NCBI GenBank assembly: GCA_017646305.1 | Contig: JAGCMR010000241.1 | Span: forward strand, 1-8,518 | DNA length: 8,518 nt | Reading direction: 5' to 3' | Source: Spirochaetaceae bacterium | GTDB lineage: Bacteria > Spirochaetota > Spirochaetia > Treponematales > Treponemataceae | Part shown: positions 1-6,131 of the stretch, in pieces | How positions within the stretch are numbered: the first letter of the stretch is position 1 | Layout: each line of letters opens with the position of its first letter | The notes under the pieces: generated by a model | Told to the model about the DNA's origin: nothing | Databases searched by the model: none | What the model saw: the letters and a program-made list of their open reading frames with translations, nothing else | Program-made: the position numbers and the translations under genes

Positions 1-489
1 AAGGCTGACCCAGATGCTGTTACTGTATTTATTGGGCCTTGTCTTGCCAAGCGCCGAGAAGGAATGGACGATGAGTTTGTAGACTATGTTCTTTCTGTGG
101 AAGAGATTGGTGCCTTCTTGATTGCCAAGGATGTAGATGTAACCAAGGTTGCCGCTGCACCTGATGCAACAGTTCCCAGTGCTTCTGGTAGAGGCTTTGC
201 TGCTAGTGGTGGTGTTGCAGAAGCTGTACGTATCCGTCTCAAGCACCCAGAAAAGCTTCGGGTAGCAGTTATCAACGGACTTACTGGCAACGGTATGAAG
301 CAGTTGGCCACCTTCGGTAAGATGAACGCAGGAACCCTTCCTTACACCGACCAAAGCCCCAACTTGGTGGAGGTTATGGCTTGTGAAGGCGGTTGTATTG
401 CGGGGCCATCGGTAATTACCAACCCCAAGGTTGCTAATATGCAGCTGAAAAAGTACATGGAAGCAGGTGTTTCAAATCCTGCAAACTAA
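1..489 (+). CDS. [FeFe] hydrogenase, group B-like, C-terminal part (5' end outside window)
   Basis: This is the last 162 codons of an iron-only hydrogenase; the frame is open from base 1, so the gene begins upstream. Two of the three H-cluster signatures are visible. The P2 motif FIGPCLAKRRE has its cysteine at visible residue 14. The P3 motif VMACEGGCIAGP has cysteines at residues 128 and 132, which should bind the cubane and the bridging iron. The P1 motif (TSCCP-type) would lie upstream. A GPC start to P2 and EGGC followed by AGP in P3, in place of the MPC and PGGC/GGG forms of group A enzymes, point to the group B (monomeric, TIGR04105-like) class. It has no accessory C-terminal domain. 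Physiological roles of group B enzymes are poorly defined; hydrogen evolution with ferredoxin or H2 sensing are both possible. A strong terminator follows 43 nt after the stop, so it ends its transcription unit. Confidence 0.9.
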   Translation, partial: KADPDAVTVFIGPCLAKRREGMDDEFVDYVLSVEEIGAFLIAKDVDVTKVAAAPDATVPSASGRGFAASGGVAEAVRIRLKHPEKLRVAVINGLTGNGMKQLATFGKMNAGTLPYTDQSPNLVEVMACEGGCIAGPSVITNPKVANMQLKKYMEAGVSNPAN

Positions 490-531
490 AATATAAATTA
501 CGTCTTTCTTCAGTAATATGAAAGTAGGAGC

Positions 532-574
532 AGGTGGGGTGTGGCTCCTCCATATCCCACCTCTTTTACTTTTG
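532..574 (+). terminator. Intrinsic terminator of the group B hydrogenase gene
   Basis: Bases 532-544 pair with 550-562 in a 13-bp stem with two G-U pairs and a 5-nt loop (CTCCT). The stem starts with AGGTGGG against CCCACCT. It is followed by CTTTTACTTTTG, a T-rich tail. Stem length, small loop and tail fit a rho-independent terminator. It lies inside the longest possible reading frame of the next gene, which argues against that frame's first ATG at 518. Confidence 0.8.
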
Positions 575-592
575 CTGGAGCTATGGTATACT
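564..592 (+). promoter_or_regulatory. Candidate promoter of the HAD phosphatase gene
   Basis: TATACT at 587-592 matches the sigma70-type -10 box in 5 of 6 positions. A weak -35 candidate, TTTTAC at 564-569, sits 17 bp upstream inside the T-tail of the preceding terminator. A start of transcription about 7 nt after the -10 box would fall at the proposed GTG start codon (599), so the mRNA may be leaderless. The -35 match is poor, so this is moderate evidence only. Confidence 0.5.
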
Positions 593-598
593 GACCAA

Positions 599-1459
599 GT
601 GAATACATCTCTATTTCCTGCCAATAATAAGCTCCCTACAGGTAAGCTTCCTGCAAAAATCATGGCAATCGATCTGGATGATACCCTCTTGCGGGAGGAT
701 TTGACTATTTCAGATTACACCATTCAGACTCTGCAAAAGGCCACCGCTGCTGGTATCTATGTTACCCTTTGCTCTGGTCGCACCGACAATGCAATTTTGC
801 CCTTTGTTCGCCAATTGGAAATTGCAGGCTTGGAGCAGGGACGTTTTATCATAGCCCAAAACGGAGCGGTGATTTACGACCTGCACCTGCGTCGGGAAAT
901 CCTGTATCACACTGTGGATGTAGATGTTTTGTTAGAGGCCAACGAAATAGCTGCTTCCTATGGCTTATTTCCAGAGGTATACAATCCCACTACCGTTTTC
1001 ACTTCTCAGGACAATAAGTGGACTCAGGTAGACGTGGGGCTTACGGGGCTCCAGATGGAAGTGGTACCAGACTTTCCAGCCTTGCTACGAAAAGGCCACC
1101 CCAAAATGGTTATTCCTGGAGAACCAGAGGTTTTGCTTCGGCTCCAAGATGAGCTCCGTGAAAAAATCGGTTCTCGTTGCGTTATCTTTATCAGTAAGCC
1201 CTATTTCTTGGAAATCATGCCCTACAATTGTGGCAAGGGTGAGGCGTTACAATGGCTTTGCCAGCGTCTGGCCATTCCCAATGAGCATGCCATGTCCTTT
1301 GGAGACAGCATGAACGACGAGTCCATGATTCAGCTAGCAGGATTAAGTGTTTCCATGATAAACGGATTGGATGTCATTAAGGAGCAGGCTCGCTACGTAA
1401 CTGAATTTTCCAACAACGAAGACGGCCTTGCCCGCTTTGTAGAAAAATACGTTTTGTAG
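599..1459 (+). CDS. Cof-type HAD-IIB family phosphatase
   Basis: The product is a soluble Mg2+-dependent phosphatase of the haloacid dehalogenase superfamily, with 286 residues from GTG 599 (about 270 is usual for the family). Motif I is IDLDDTLL, with Asp25 as expected nucleophile, Asp27 as acid/base and Thr29. Motif II is CSGR (Ser59). The motif III lysine is in CGKGEAL (Lys213). Motif IV is FGDSMNDE (Asp236, Asn239, Asp240). The long insert between motifs II and III is the C2B cap that selects the substrate. Relatives dephosphorylate sugar phosphates, FMN or pyridoxal phosphate, and the substrate here cannot be told from sequence. The frame opens at ATG 518, but that would translate through the upstream terminator, has no ribosome binding site and adds a Leu-rich stretch foreign to the family. 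ATG 662 begins right at motif I and would remove the first beta-strand. GTG 599 is therefore preferred, at moderate confidence. Confidence 0.88.
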   Translation: MNTSLFPANNKLPTGKLPAKIMAIDLDDTLLREDLTISDYTIQTLQKATAAGIYVTLCSGRTDNAILPFVRQLEIAGLEQGRFIIAQNGAVIYDLHLRREILYHTVDVDVLLEANEIAASYGLFPEVYNPTTVFTSQDNKWTQVDVGLTGLQMEVVPDFPALLRKGHPKMVIPGEPEVLLRLQDELREKIGSRCVIFISKPYFLEIMPYNCGKGEALQWLCQRLAIPNEHAMSFGDSMNDESMIQLAGLSVSMINGLDVIKEQARYVTEFSNNEDGLARFVEKYVL

Positions 1460-1504
1460 GAGAGCGGTTAACACTTCTCCTAACGTACATGAAATCTCCT
1501 TGAA

Positions 1505-1541
1505 AAAAAGGCTGTAAAGGAAGCTCCTTCACAGCCTTTTT
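1505..1541. terminator. Bidirectional intrinsic terminator between convergent genes
   Basis: GGCTGT (1510-1515) pairs with ACAGCC (1531-1536). Inside, AAGG (1517-1520) pairs with CCTT (1526-1529) after one A/C mismatch, and a small loop closes it. The stem is flanked by A7 on the left and T5 on the right, so each strand has a T-tract after the hairpin. It lies between the stop of the HAD phosphatase gene (1459) and the stop of the convergent synthetase gene (1561), and should end both transcripts. Confidence 0.88.
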
Positions 1542-1560
1542 AATCTTTAGCAAAAAAATC

Positions 1561-3285
1561 TTACTTCTTGTTGTAGGTTCGTTTTACCTTCTTGGTGGTA
1601 GTCATTTCCAGAGCTTCCTTCAGAAGGGTTATACGAGAAATGCGGGCATAGGGCTGCAATTTCTTGTTTACCTCTGCCACAATTCCTTCAATAGTTTCTC
1701 GAACTACAGCTGAGCCTTCCACGTCGCCACGCTGAACTTGGAGTCGGTTCAAAAGATCATCTGCGGGATAAATCAATGCCTCGATTCCCTCTGACTTGGT
1801 AGCCTCATCCATGATGTAGCCCTGAACGGTAATCTGCTCAATGTCGGTAATCAGCTGGAACTGGTTTTCAATTTCCTCTGGGTACACGTTCTTGCCACCC
1901 TCGGTAACAATCAAGTTTTTGGCACGACCAGCCAGGTACAAGTAGCCCTCGTTATCCAGCTTTCCCAGGTCTCCAGTCTTGAACCAGCCATCATCAGTAA
2001 AGACTTCTGCTGTTTCTGCTGGCATGTTGTAGTAGCCCTTCATAACCATGGGACCCTTAACAACTACCTCACCAATACCCTCTGCATCTGGATCCAAAAT
2101 CTTCATTTCCATGTGGGAAACAAAATAACGTCCAACGCTTTCAACTTTAAAGTTATCTACAGGATTCAATGCAATGATGGGAGAAGTTTCTGTTAATCCG
2201 TATCCCTGGATAAAGTTGATTCCCAGCTCGTTATATACCTTGAATACGCTGGCAGCCAAGGGCCCACCACCACAAATTGCAATTCGTAGGGTAGAAATAC
2301 TTGCCTTTTCTAGCACAGCCTTGAACAGCTTCTTTCCAGGATTTACCTTGAATACTTTCTTGATAAAGTAGGAAACTCCCATCAAGAAATGCATGATACC
2401 ATTTACAACAGGTCCCTTGTCCTTGATTCCCTTCAAGATACCTGCCAAAAGCTTGTTGAATAGCAAAGGAACGCCCAAAAGAATGGTAATCTTTCCCTCT
2501 CGTAGCTCCTTCAGCATACGGGTAACGGCCATTGTCTTTCCAAATACAACCTCAGCACCAACAGACATAGGTTCAATAAATGCCGCCTGCATGGTATAGG
2601 CGTGGTGAATGGGCAACAAGGCATAGAATACGTCGGTGTATACCAACTCCAAGTGGGTCTGGGCAATGTAGCAGTCAGAAACCAGGTTGCGATGAGAAAG
2701 CATTACGCCCTTTGGAATACCAGTTGTTCCTGAGGTAAAGAGAATTGCTGCTGTATCCATTTCCGTGGCAGGAGTGATGGTGGCAGTAGCTGCTGACTCT
2801 AGGTTGTATACATAAGTTTCATTGTATTTTGGTGAAAGTGAATAAATCTTTGTTCCATTGGGATGGCTTCTGAAGTACTCGTATTTTTCTTCATCAACAA
2901 AGAAGAATACAGGCTTTGCTGTATTGAGCAAATTTTCAATCTCTGGCTCGTGAAGTCCATAGTCAATGGGAATGATGGTTGCCCCTGCAAACAAGGTGGC
3001 CATATAGACGGTAGCCCATTCAGAGGAATTCTTTCCAGAAACAGCTACGTGGCTTCCCCTTGTAACCCCAGAAATAGCCAACCAATTTGCCAGCTTTTTC
3101 ATGTTCTGCAGCACCTCTGTGTAGTTACGAGTTACACGCTCTGGCACAAAGTCCGTAAAACAGGGGCGATCTGGAAATCGTTCTGCTGTGATACTGAACA
3201 TTTCTGGTAAAGTAGGCCATTCCCCAGTAAAGGCTTTTCCTCTCCAATCATCTAAAAAAGACCATGGCAATTGAGTGTTTTTCAT
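1561..3285 (-). CDS. AMP-dependent synthetase/ligase, long-chain acyl-CoA synthetase-like
   Basis: This is a 574-residue member of the ANL adenylating superfamily, which activates a carboxylic acid with ATP and usually passes the acyl-AMP to coenzyme A. All core motifs are present. The P-loop is FTSGTTGIPKG (residues 183-193). The adenine-binding motif is YGLTETSP (362-369). The ATP-ribose aspartate is in WFKTGDLG (Asp439). The hinge is GRAKNLIVTEGGKNVYPEEIE (453 onward, with Arg454). The C-terminal A10 motif is TTTKKVKR, with Lys566 as expected catalytic lysine; the usual Gly before it is Lys here. No signal peptide or attached carrier domain is seen, so it should be cytoplasmic or peripheral to the membrane. 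Long-chain fatty acid is the likeliest substrate, but an acyl-ACP synthetase or another acid is possible. The ATG at 3285 is supported by an AGGAAGG ribosome binding site at 3289-3295. The gene is alone on its strand and diverges from the NlpC/P60 gene. Confidence 0.88.
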   Translation of the reverse strand: MKNTQLPWSFLDDWRGKAFTGEWPTLPEMFSITAERFPDRPCFTDFVPERVTRNYTEVLQNMKKLANWLAISGVTRGSHVAVSGKNSSEWATVYMATLFAGATIIPIDYGLHEPEIENLLNTAKPVFFFVDEEKYEYFRSHPNGTKIYSLSPKYNETYVYNLESAATATITPATEMDTAAILFTSGTTGIPKGVMLSHRNLVSDCYIAQTHLELVYTDVFYALLPIHHAYTMQAAFIEPMSVGAEVVFGKTMAVTRMLKELREGKITILLGVPLLFNKLLAGILKGIKDKGPVVNGIMHFLMGVSYFIKKVFKVNPGKKLFKAVLEKASISTLRIAICGGGPLAASVFKVYNELGINFIQGYGLTETSPIIALNPVDNFKVESVGRYFVSHMEMKILDPDAEGIGEVVVKGPMVMKGYYNMPAETAEVFTDDGWFKTGDLGKLDNEGYLYLAGRAKNLIVTEGGKNVYPEEIENQFQLITDIEQITVQGYIMDEATKSEGIEALIYPADDLLNRLQVQRGDVEGSAVVRETIEGIVAEVNKKLQPYARISRITLLKEALEMTTTKKVKRTYNKK

Positions 3286-3366
3286 ATTCCTTCCTAAATA
3301 GAGATTCTTCTTTCCTTAAGTATGACACAATTTGAAAAAAAATGTTGCAAAAAATTTTGATTTTTA

Positions 3367-3395
3367 TTTTATTTTCCTTGTATATGGGTTATAAT
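3367..3395 (+). promoter_or_regulatory. Candidate promoter of the NlpC/P60 gene, leaderless spacing
   Basis: A perfect TATAAT at 3390-3395 lies 7 nt before the ATG at 3403. The -35 candidate TTTTAT (3367-3372) has 17-bp spacing but matches the consensus poorly. It sits in a T-rich tract that could help polymerase binding. Transcription would start at or next to the ATG, leaving no room for a ribosome binding site, and none is visible. The 117-bp divergent gap (3286-3402) must also hold the synthetase promoter, for which I see no convincing pair of boxes. Confidence 0.6.
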
Positions 3396-3402
3396 TGCAA
3401 GT

Positions 3403-4590
3403 ATGTATAAAACCATCCTTAAAATCATCTGCTGTATGGTGGTATGTTGGGTTGTTTGCGTTCCTTCCTTCTGTCAGGCAATAGCATCCATGACACCAAA
3501 TGAATCTCTAGAAGCTCGTCAAAAAATGATTGCTTATAGCAAGCAGTTTGTTGGTGTACCCTATGTTTATGGGGGAGCCAGCAAAAGCGGTATGGACTGC
3601 TCTGGCTTGATTTTCACCATTGCAAATGATGCCATTGGAGTAAAACTTCCTCGTTCCACCTCTGGATTGTACAGTACAGTTCGTATTATTAAGGATTCTG
3701 AGAAGGAACCAGGAGATTTGGTTTTCTTCAAAACCGTGGGAACAAAAATCTCCCACGTTGGTTTGTACATGGGCAATAATCAGTTTATTCATGCTGCCAG
3801 TGATGGGCCTAACACTGGTGTTATTATTTCTTCTTTGAAGGAATCCTATTGGAGTAGAACCTATGCTGGTGCAGGAAGGTTTCTTCCTTCTGTTGGAGAG
3901 GAGCGAGTAGCCCTCGTTACAGAAGAGAGTTCAAATGCTAGCTCAGGTGGTTCTACTGGAACAGGTTCTATTTTGGGAAAAGAGGGAAACCAAGGAGGTG
4001 GGCTGTTTGCCCCATCAGGGAGTGGCTCTACCAGTGTCTCATCTAGTTCCCGTACATGGGGAATAGACAATGTTTTTTTACGGAAGGTAGCTCTTGATGG
4101 CACTCTTACTGGGGATTGGACTTTTTTCTCTGCAGATCGATTCCATCTTCTGTTTCGTGGTGTAACCGTAGATGCTCATGCCCGCTATCAAGGTAATAGT
4201 ACACTTCAGCCAGGTATTGGTGTGTCTCTTTCCTATGACCCTGCAATGAAGCTATTGCAACTTCCCCTGCTTTTTTCTCTCACAGTGGTGGAGGGCGTGC
4301 GGGTATATGCAGGACCAGTATTGACCATAGGTTCACCTGTGGAGCCTGGCATTGTTTCTGGTACTCCTTCACGGGTAAAGGGGTCTATTTTTCCTGGAGT
4401 TTTGGGACTCTGTTTGCAAAGTCCTACTCTCAAGGCAGGAAAGGTGGAATTATCTCTCGTTCAGGACATTCGCTATACCGTGTTTAACGATTTAGACAAT
4501 GGAGCCCTTCCTATTGTAGATTCCTTATCTGCTGGCTTGGTATTTTCCACTGGAATCCGTGTAACATTTCCTATGAAAAATTTTATTTAA
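3403..4590 (+). CDS. Secreted NlpC/P60 (C40) peptidase with beta-rich C-terminal domain
   Basis: The 395-residue product starts with a signal peptide (hydrophobic residues about 5-23, likely cut after Ala26 or Ala28). The NlpC/P60 domain follows at about 38-162, with Cys66 in MDCSGL, His118 in ISHVGLYMG and His130 in QFIHAAS forming the expected catalytic triad. Such enzymes cleave D-glutamyl-diaminopimelate or related bonds in peptidoglycan peptides. A Ser/Gly-rich linker runs from about 175 to 217. Residues about 218-395 are not a known cell-wall-binding module. They alternate short hydrophobic stretches with polar turns (for example VFLRKVALDG, GIGVSLSY, VRVYAGPVLTIG, VELSLVQDIRYTVF, AGLVFSTGIRVTF), as in an outer-membrane beta-barrel or a beta-sandwich. 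No lipobox is evident. There is no ribosome binding site, and the -10 box lies just upstream. The lipoprotein gene begins 4 nt after the stop, so the two are probably co-transcribed. Confidence 0.87.
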   Translation: MYKTILKIICCMVVCWVVCVPSFCQAIASMTPNESLEARQKMIAYSKQFVGVPYVYGGASKSGMDCSGLIFTIANDAIGVKLPRSTSGLYSTVRIIKDSEKEPGDLVFFKTVGTKISHVGLYMGNNQFIHAASDGPNTGVIISSLKESYWSRTYAGAGRFLPSVGEERVALVTEESSNASSGGSTGTGSILGKEGNQGGGLFAPSGSGSTSVSSSSRTWGIDNVFLRKVALDGTLTGDWTFFSADRFHLLFRGVTVDAHARYQGNSTLQPGIGVSLSYDPAMKLLQLPLLFSLTVVEGVRVYAGPVLTIGSPVEPGIVSGTPSRVKGSIFPGVLGLCLQSPTLKAGKVELSLVQDIRYTVFNDLDNGALPIVDSLSAGLVFSTGIRVTFPMKNFI

Positions 4591-4594
4591 ATGT

Positions 4595-5380
4595 ATGAAC
4601 TTGAAGAATAGTAATTTTGTACGAACTTGTTTTCTTAGCTTTGCTCTTTTGGCTTGTCTCTGTCTGTTTACCGCTTGTTCTCCTGTGTTAAAGGTGGCAG
4701 TAGCTACTGATGGAGGTATTACCTATTCTGTAGAAAGTGCTGTTTCTCCCCTTATCGAAGAAACGGTACGATCTTTTACTGGGGCACAGCAGGAATTACC
4801 CTTATTCAACAAGTCTCAAATTCTGCAAGCCCTTAAGACTGCGGGGCTTTCCTTTGTAGGTGTGGAAACTCCCAGTACTAGCTCCTTAATTGTATCTGCT
4901 CGAATCGAGGCTGACTCTCCCCAAACCGCTCCTGTAACAAGTCTTGCAAATGGAGCGATGTGTCAGGATATGGTTCCTCAGGTTTCTGGTGCTATTGGAT
5001 ATTGTCATTCTTCAGAGGTGGGTGAACGTAAATTAGTGCTTACTATTTCGCCCCAGGTGTTGCAGCAGGTTGTGGCTATTATGCCCTTGGAAACAGCTGA
5101 ATATCTTGATTTACTTTCCGCGCCTATTCTGACTGGAGAGCAGCTATCTGCCAGCGAATATACTGATTTAATTTCTATTATCTATGGTGGTAGTGTAGCA
5201 AAGGAATTACAGGCCGCAAAGGTAAAAATTCTTGTTACAGCCCCAGCTCCAGTACAGTCTGCAACGGTTTCCCATGCTGCAGGAACTGCTCGTACCCAAG
5301 GTCCCTACGTAGAATTTACCCTTGGTTTGCCTGAGCTATTGTCAAATCTTGGTCAAATTGAATTCACTGTAGTATATTGA
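4595..5380 (+). CDS. Predicted lipoprotein of unknown function
   Basis: I do not recognise this 261-residue protein. Its N-terminus is a lipoprotein signal: a basic start (Lys4, Arg10), a hydrophobic run to about residue 25, and a lipobox LFTAC with Cys28 as the lipidated residue. Phe at -3 is unusual, but spirochaetes tolerate such loose lipoboxes. The mature part mixes predicted beta-strands (LKVAVATDGGITYSV, SLIVSARIEA, RKLVLTISPQV, VKILVTAPA, YVEFTLGL, IEFTVVY) with helices around 73-83 and 165-200. Cys123 and Cys137 are the only cysteines in the mature chain after the lipid anchor and could form a disulfide. It begins 4 nt after the NlpC/P60 stop, without a clear ribosome binding site, which suggests translational coupling. 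A periplasmic, membrane-anchored partner of that peptidase is a reasonable inference but not shown. No terminator is evident after it. Confidence 0.75.
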   Translation: MNLKNSNFVRTCFLSFALLACLCLFTACSPVLKVAVATDGGITYSVESAVSPLIEETVRSFTGAQQELPLFNKSQILQALKTAGLSFVGVETPSTSSLIVSARIEADSPQTAPVTSLANGAMCQDMVPQVSGAIGYCHSSEVGERKLVLTISPQVLQQVVAIMPLETAEYLDLLSAPILTGEQLSASEYTDLISIIYGGSVAKELQAAKVKILVTAPAPVQSATVSHAAGTARTQGPYVEFTLGLPELLSNLGQIEFTVVY

Positions 5381-5391
5381 TTGTTTTCTTT

Positions 5392-5466
5392 GTGAAAAAT
5401 TTCACTAGTAAATCGATTTAATTATATAAATTTATCGTTAATTTATTATCTCTAAATTTTTACCTG
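5392..5466. other. AT-rich intergenic segment with inverted repeats
   Basis: The region upstream of the hydrogenase promoter is very AT-rich. It contains GTGAAA-AA-TTTCAC (5392-5405) and the perfect 12-bp palindrome TAAATCGATTTA (5409-5420), then a run of almost only A and T up to about 5460. It could act as a polymerase UP element or as binding sites for a regulator. The first repeat lacks a T-tail, so it is not a convincing terminator. Confidence 0.35.
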
Positions 5467-5495
5467 TTGCAGAAAAACTTGAATGTCAGTATACT
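5467..5495 (+). promoter_or_regulatory. Promoter of the hydrogenase operon
   Basis: TTGCAG (5467-5472) and TATACT (5490-5495) are separated by exactly 17 bp. Each box is close to the sigma70 consensus (4/6 and 5/6). Transcription would start near 5502, leaving a 5' leader of about 55 nt before the NuoE-like start codon. A second TATAAT at 5510-5515 has no -35 box at suitable spacing. The -10 box lies within a 12-bp palindrome, which could be an operator. Confidence 0.7.
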
Positions 5496-5497
5496 GA
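5486..5497. promoter_or_regulatory. 12-bp palindrome over the -10 box, possible operator
   Basis: TCAGTATACTGA is a perfect inverted repeat covering the -10 hexamer of the hydrogenase operon promoter. A dimeric repressor bound here would block polymerase. It does not resemble the redox repressor Rex site (TTGTTAA-N4-TTAACAA) as I know it. A 12-bp palindrome can arise by chance, so the regulatory reading is an inference. Confidence 0.3.
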
Positions 5498-5556
5498 TAA
5501 AAGATTATCTATAATGAGCTGAAAAAGGCAAGTTATATTACAAGACGGGGGTTACT

Positions 5557-6039
5557 ATGGCTGAAAATGCAACCATTCAGTTTTCCAAGGAACTTGATGC
5601 TTTCATCGAGGAATGGAAAAACAAGCCTGGAAATCTGATTATGATTCTCCACAAAGTACAGGAAGAGTTTGGTTATATCTCCAAAGAGGCAGCTTGTGCT
5701 GTATCAGAACGCACTGGTTCAACACTGGCTCGAGTTTATGGAGTTATGACATTCTATCATTTCTTTAAAACACAAAAGCCCGGAAAGCATAAGATTAGTG
5801 TTTGTCTTGGTACTGCCTGCTATCTCAAGGGTGGTCAGGATTTGATCGACGAAGCTCGTGCAATTCTTGGATTGACAGCAGAAGATATTGCTACAATGGA
5901 TGGATTGTTCTCTGTAGAACCTGTACGTTGTATTGGATGTTGTGGTCTTGCTCCAGTTCTCACTGTAAATGGTGATGTATATGGAAAGTTAGGCAAGTCT
6001 CAGATGGCTGGTATCATCGATAAATATAAGAATGCCTAG
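5557..6039 (+). CDS. hndA: NuoE-like [2Fe-2S] subunit of the NAD(P)-linked [FeFe] hydrogenase
   Basis: This 160-residue protein is of the usual length for the 24-kDa (NuoE/HydC/HndA) family. The N-terminal helical region (about 10-75, with NLIMILHKVQEEFGYIS and VYGVMTFYHFF) is typical. The thioredoxin-like domain then binds a [2Fe-2S] cluster through Cys83 and Cys88 (VCLGTAC) and Cys125 and Cys129 (RCIGCCG). In the bifurcating hydrogenase this subunit sits by the FMN-bearing NuoF-like subunit and takes part in electron transfer. A complex I role is unlikely, because the next genes are those of a hydrogenase and no membrane subunits appear. The ATG at 5557 has a modest G-rich ribosome binding site (GGGGG at 5547-5551). 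It is the first gene of the operon and is followed by a 92-nt gap rich in hairpins. Confidence 0.93.
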   Translation: MAENATIQFSKELDAFIEEWKNKPGNLIMILHKVQEEFGYISKEAACAVSERTGSTLARVYGVMTFYHFFKTQKPGKHKISVCLGTACYLKGGQDLIDEARAILGLTAEDIATMDGLFSVEPVRCIGCCGLAPVLTVNGDVYGKLGKSQMAGIIDKYKNA

Positions 6040-6103
6040 ACTTTAGTCTAGCTAGATCATTGTCTAGTAAAATGAAAGTGACTTCCTAGGGTATTGCCTA
6101 GGA
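6036..6103. repeat. Cluster of CTAG-cored hairpins between hndA and hndB
   Basis: Six CTAG tetramers occur in 66 bp, and they make three successive inverted repeats. CTAGAC (6036-6041) pairs with GTCTAG (6046-6051) around TTTA, overlapping the hndA stop codon. CTAGA (6052-6056) pairs with TCTAG (6063-6067) around TCATTG. TCCTAGG (6084-6090) pairs with CCTAGGA (6097-6103) around GTATTG. None has a T-tail, so they are not ordinary terminators. In the mRNA they could protect the 3' end of hndA, set a processing site, or adjust the ratio of subunits. The hndB ribosome binding site (CAGGAG, 6118-6123) lies just outside. Confidence 0.65.
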
Positions 6104-6131
6104 TAAATCATAAGTTGCAGGAGTTGATTGA

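Noticed and set aside
2863..3210. A 115-codon plus-strand frame opposite the acyl-CoA synthetase gene
   Set aside because: It is antisense to conserved parts of the AMP-binding enzyme, and its translation has no domain or plausible start signal.
5392..5405. GTGAAA-AA-TTTCAC as a terminator for the lipoprotein gene
   Set aside because: The stem is short and A/T-rich, and no T-tract follows. Read-through into the hydrogenase operon cannot be excluded.
5510..5515. A second TATAAT downstream of the hydrogenase promoter as a separate promoter
   Set aside because: No -35-like hexamer lies 16-18 bp upstream; the nearest TTGAAT (5479-5484) is 25 bp away.
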